Assembly: GCA_903918155.1 (NCBI GenBank)
Contig: CAIXDD010000032.1
Coordinates: 1 to 7,333, forward strand
Reading direction: 5' to 3'
DNA: 7,333 bases
Source: an uncultured Hyphomicrobiales bacterium
GTDB taxonomy: Bacteria; Pseudomonadota; Alphaproteobacteria; Rhizobiales; Beijerinckiaceae
Shown piece after piece: positions 5,746-7,333 of this stretch. Made by a program: the position numbers and the translations under genes. Each line of letters starts with the position of its first letter. Position 1 is the first letter of the stretch. The notes beneath the pieces were generated by a model that did no database searches, had not been told where the DNA came from, and saw only the letters and a list, made by a program, of their open reading frames with translations.

Positions 5746-7333
5746 ATGACGCAAGCCGCGACGCATGCCGCGACGCAAGCCGCGACCGACCCCAGACGGC
5801 AGGCGCGCGGCCTCACCCGGGCGCAGGCCGCCGAACGCCTGCGCAGCGAAGGCCCCAATGAATTGCCGCGCTCGCACCGGCGCACGCTGCCGCGCATCGC
5901 GCTGGAGGTCGCGCGCGAGCCGATGATGCTCCTGCTGATCGGCGGCGGCGCGATCTATCTGGCGCTGGGCGATCTTGCGGAGGCGCTCATCCTGCTCGTC
6001 TTCGCCTCGCTCTCGGTCGTCATCACCATCGTTCAGGAGAGCCGGACCGAGCGGGTGCTGGAGGCGCTGCGCGACCTGTCGAGCCCGCGCGCGCTCGTCA
6101 TCCGCGAGGGCGAGCGTCTGCGCATTCCCGGCCGCGAGGTCGTGCGCGGGGACCTGCTCGTGCTCGCCGAAGGCGACCGCACGCCCGCCGACGCGCGCAT
6201 CCTGCAGGCGCAGGATCTCCTCGCCGATGAATCGCTGCTGACGGGCGAATCCGCGCCCGTGCGCAAGCTCGCCGCCGACGATCCCCATGCGCAGGCCGCA
6301 GGCCGGCCCGGCGGCGACGACCAACCCGTCGTCTATTCCGGCTCGCTCATCGTGCGCGGCTCCGCGCTCGCGCAGGCGCAGGCCACAGGGCCGCGCAGCG
6401 AGATCGGCAAGATCGGCCAGAGCCTCGGCGCGCTGGAGAGCGAGCCCCCGCGCCTGGCCGCGCAGACGCGCCGGCTCGTGCGCATATTCGCGCTGCTCGG
6501 CGGCGCCGTGAGCCTGCTCGCGGTCCTGCTCTACGGCTTCACGCGCGGCGACTGGCTGCAGGCCGCGCTCGCGGGCGTGGCGCTGGGCATGGCGATGCTG
6601 CCGGAGGAATTCCCCGTCGTGCTCACCGTCTTCATGGCGATGGGCGCCTGGCGCATCTCGCAGGCGCGCGTGCTCACGCGCCGCGCCGCCGCCATCGAGA
6701 CTTTGGGCGCCGCCACCGTCCTGTGCACCGACAAGACGGGCACGCTCACCGAGAACCGCATGCGCGTCGCGCAGATGCGCCATGCGGACGGAACGCTGTT
6801 CGATCCCGCGCAGGCCCATGGGCAGGATGGATTCGACGATCTGGTCTTCGCCGCGCAGCTGGCCAGCGCGCAGGATCCCGTCGATCCGATGGAGCGCGCC
6901 TTCCATGCGCTGGGCGCGCAGAACGCCGCCATGGCCGCCCGCATCGCGCCGCTGCGGCTGGCCAAAAGCTACGGCCTGCGGCCCGACCTGCTCGCCATGT
7001 CCAACGCATGGACCTGCGAGACCGGCGGCGGGGTCGAAACATTCGTCGCCTGCAAGGGCGCGCCCGAGGCGGTGGCCGATCTGTGCCGGCTCGACGCCCC
7101 CGCGCGCGCGGCGATGCAGCAAGGCGTCGACGACATGGCGCGCGCGGGCTTGCGCGTGCTGGGAATCGCCAGCGCGCGAACGGCCGGCGCGCAAACGGGC
7201 GAAGACGCGCCCGCGCGCCAGCAGGACATTCCCTTCGTCTTTCTCGGCCTCGCCGGCCTCGCCGATCCGCTGCGCGCCAACGCCGCGCAGGCGGTCGCGG
7301 AATGCCGCGCGGCCGGCGTCGCGGTGGTGATGA
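5746..7333 (+). CDS. P-type cation-transporting ATPase (3'-truncated by the window)
   Basis: The frame is open from ATG 5746 to the window end (529 codons, no stop). An in-frame TGA at 5728 rules out a longer start; AAGG ten nt upstream is a weak ribosome site. This is an inner-membrane pump that couples ATP hydrolysis to cation transport. Seen: N-terminal cation-ATPase-type segment (LTRAQAAERLRSEGPNELP, 23-41), two membrane helices about 58-97, actuator domain with LLTGES (164-169), helices about 245-265 and 272-298 with PEEFP (286-290), phosphorylation site CTDKTGTLT with Asp329, nucleotide-domain KGAPE (437-441), and GLAGLADPLR (501-510). The last residues GVAVVM normally precede an ITGD-like motif, so about the last third is missing. 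Domain order fits P2-type (Ca/Mn/Na/K-like) pumps. PEEFP replaces the PEGLP of SERCA-type pumps and lacks the CPC of heavy-metal pumps. Ion specificity is not determinable. I see no accessory subunit gene in the window. Confidence 0.93.
   Translation, partial: MTQAATHAATQAATDPRRQARGLTRAQAAERLRSEGPNELPRSHRRTLPRIALEVAREPMMLLLIGGGAIYLALGDLAEALILLVFASLSVVITIVQESRTERVLEALRDLSSPRALVIREGERLRIPGREVVRGDLLVLAEGDRTPADARILQAQDLLADESLLTGESAPVRKLAADDPHAQAAGRPGGDDQPVVYSGSLIVRGSALAQAQATGPRSEIGKIGQSLGALESEPPRLAAQTRRLVRIFALLGGAVSLLAVLLYGFTRGDWLQAALAGVALGMAMLPEEFPVVLTVFMAMGAWRISQARVLTRRAAAIETLGAATVLCTDKTGTLTENRMRVAQMRHADGTLFDPAQAHGQDGFDDLVFAAQLASAQDPVDPMERAFHALGAQNAAMAARIAPLRLAKSYGLRPDLLAMSNAWTCETGGGVETFVACKGAPEAVADLCRLDAPARAAMQQGVDDMARAGLRVLGIASARTAGAQTGEDAPARQQDIPFVFLGLAGLADPLRANAAQAVAECRAAGVAVVM
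5749..5784 (+). repeat. 12-bp tandem repeat x3 at the 5' end of the ATPase gene
   Basis: Three adjacent 12-bp units (ACGCAAGCCGCG with one A/T change in the middle copy) directly follow the ATG. They encode TQAATHAATQAA, an Ala/Thr-rich N-terminal tail ahead of the conserved domain. Copy number is a likely site of length variation between strains, without a frame change. Confidence 0.8.

Noticed and set aside
5193..5897. Minus-strand open frame of 234 codons over the acetyltransferase
   Set aside because: It is another frame of the same strand as the GNAT gene, Arg/Ala/Gly-rich, and also runs across the start of the divergent ATPase.
5695..7194. Long minus-strand open frame of 499 codons
   Set aside because: It is antisense to the P-type ATPase, whose motifs are unmistakable. 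The product is low-complexity Arg/Gly/His-rich.

Overview
The window is high-GC bacterial chromosome. Coding stretches are strongly GC at third codon positions, and the one tRNA has an encoded CCA end and a sigma70-type promoter. Gene style suggests an alphaproteobacterium, perhaps Hyphomicrobiales: a hybrid Cache/PAS histidine kinase beside a stand-alone receiver, and a small FKQADVKRAL...VEIKPDGT-type protein. The taxonomic guess is inference and not firm.

Layout, left to right. (1) At the left edge is the end of a small protein with ten-residue N-terminal repeats and a C-terminal membrane helix (+ strand, possibly cut by the window). Its stop codon shares a CTAG with the stop of the next gene. 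(2) A minus-strand signalling pair follows: a large membrane hybrid sensor kinase (205-2877), and upstream of it a receiver-like protein (2997-3479) that has lost the phosphorylation residues. An AT-rich spacer between them holds a promoter-like element for the kinase. (3) From about 3560 to 5220 the DNA is visibly AT-richer and gene-poor. It holds a frameshifted remnant of a small mobile-element-associated protein (about 3702-3858), a weak small ORF (3933-4121, minus), a 44-residue helix-turn-helix ORF (4255-4389, plus), tRNA-Phe(GAA) with its promoter (minus), and a nuclease-like hypothetical protein (4637-5203, minus) ending at a terminator hairpin. This looks like a decayed accessory segment next to a tRNA gene. 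(4) GC-rich sequence resumes with a GNAT-type acetyltransferase (5237-5623, minus). Divergent from it is a P-type cation ATPase (5746 to the window end, plus). The ATPase is cut by the right edge, just before the conserved segment that normally follows its last residues.

How the genes fit together: the kinase and degenerate receiver may form one signalling module, with the receiver as a non-phosphorylated partner. The acetyltransferase and nuclease-like gene could be co-transcribed (34 nt gap, one terminator after the second). The ATPase is probably transcribed independently. I see no CRISPR array, no complete insertion sequence, and no complete novel defence system. The segment around tRNA-Phe is the most interesting part.
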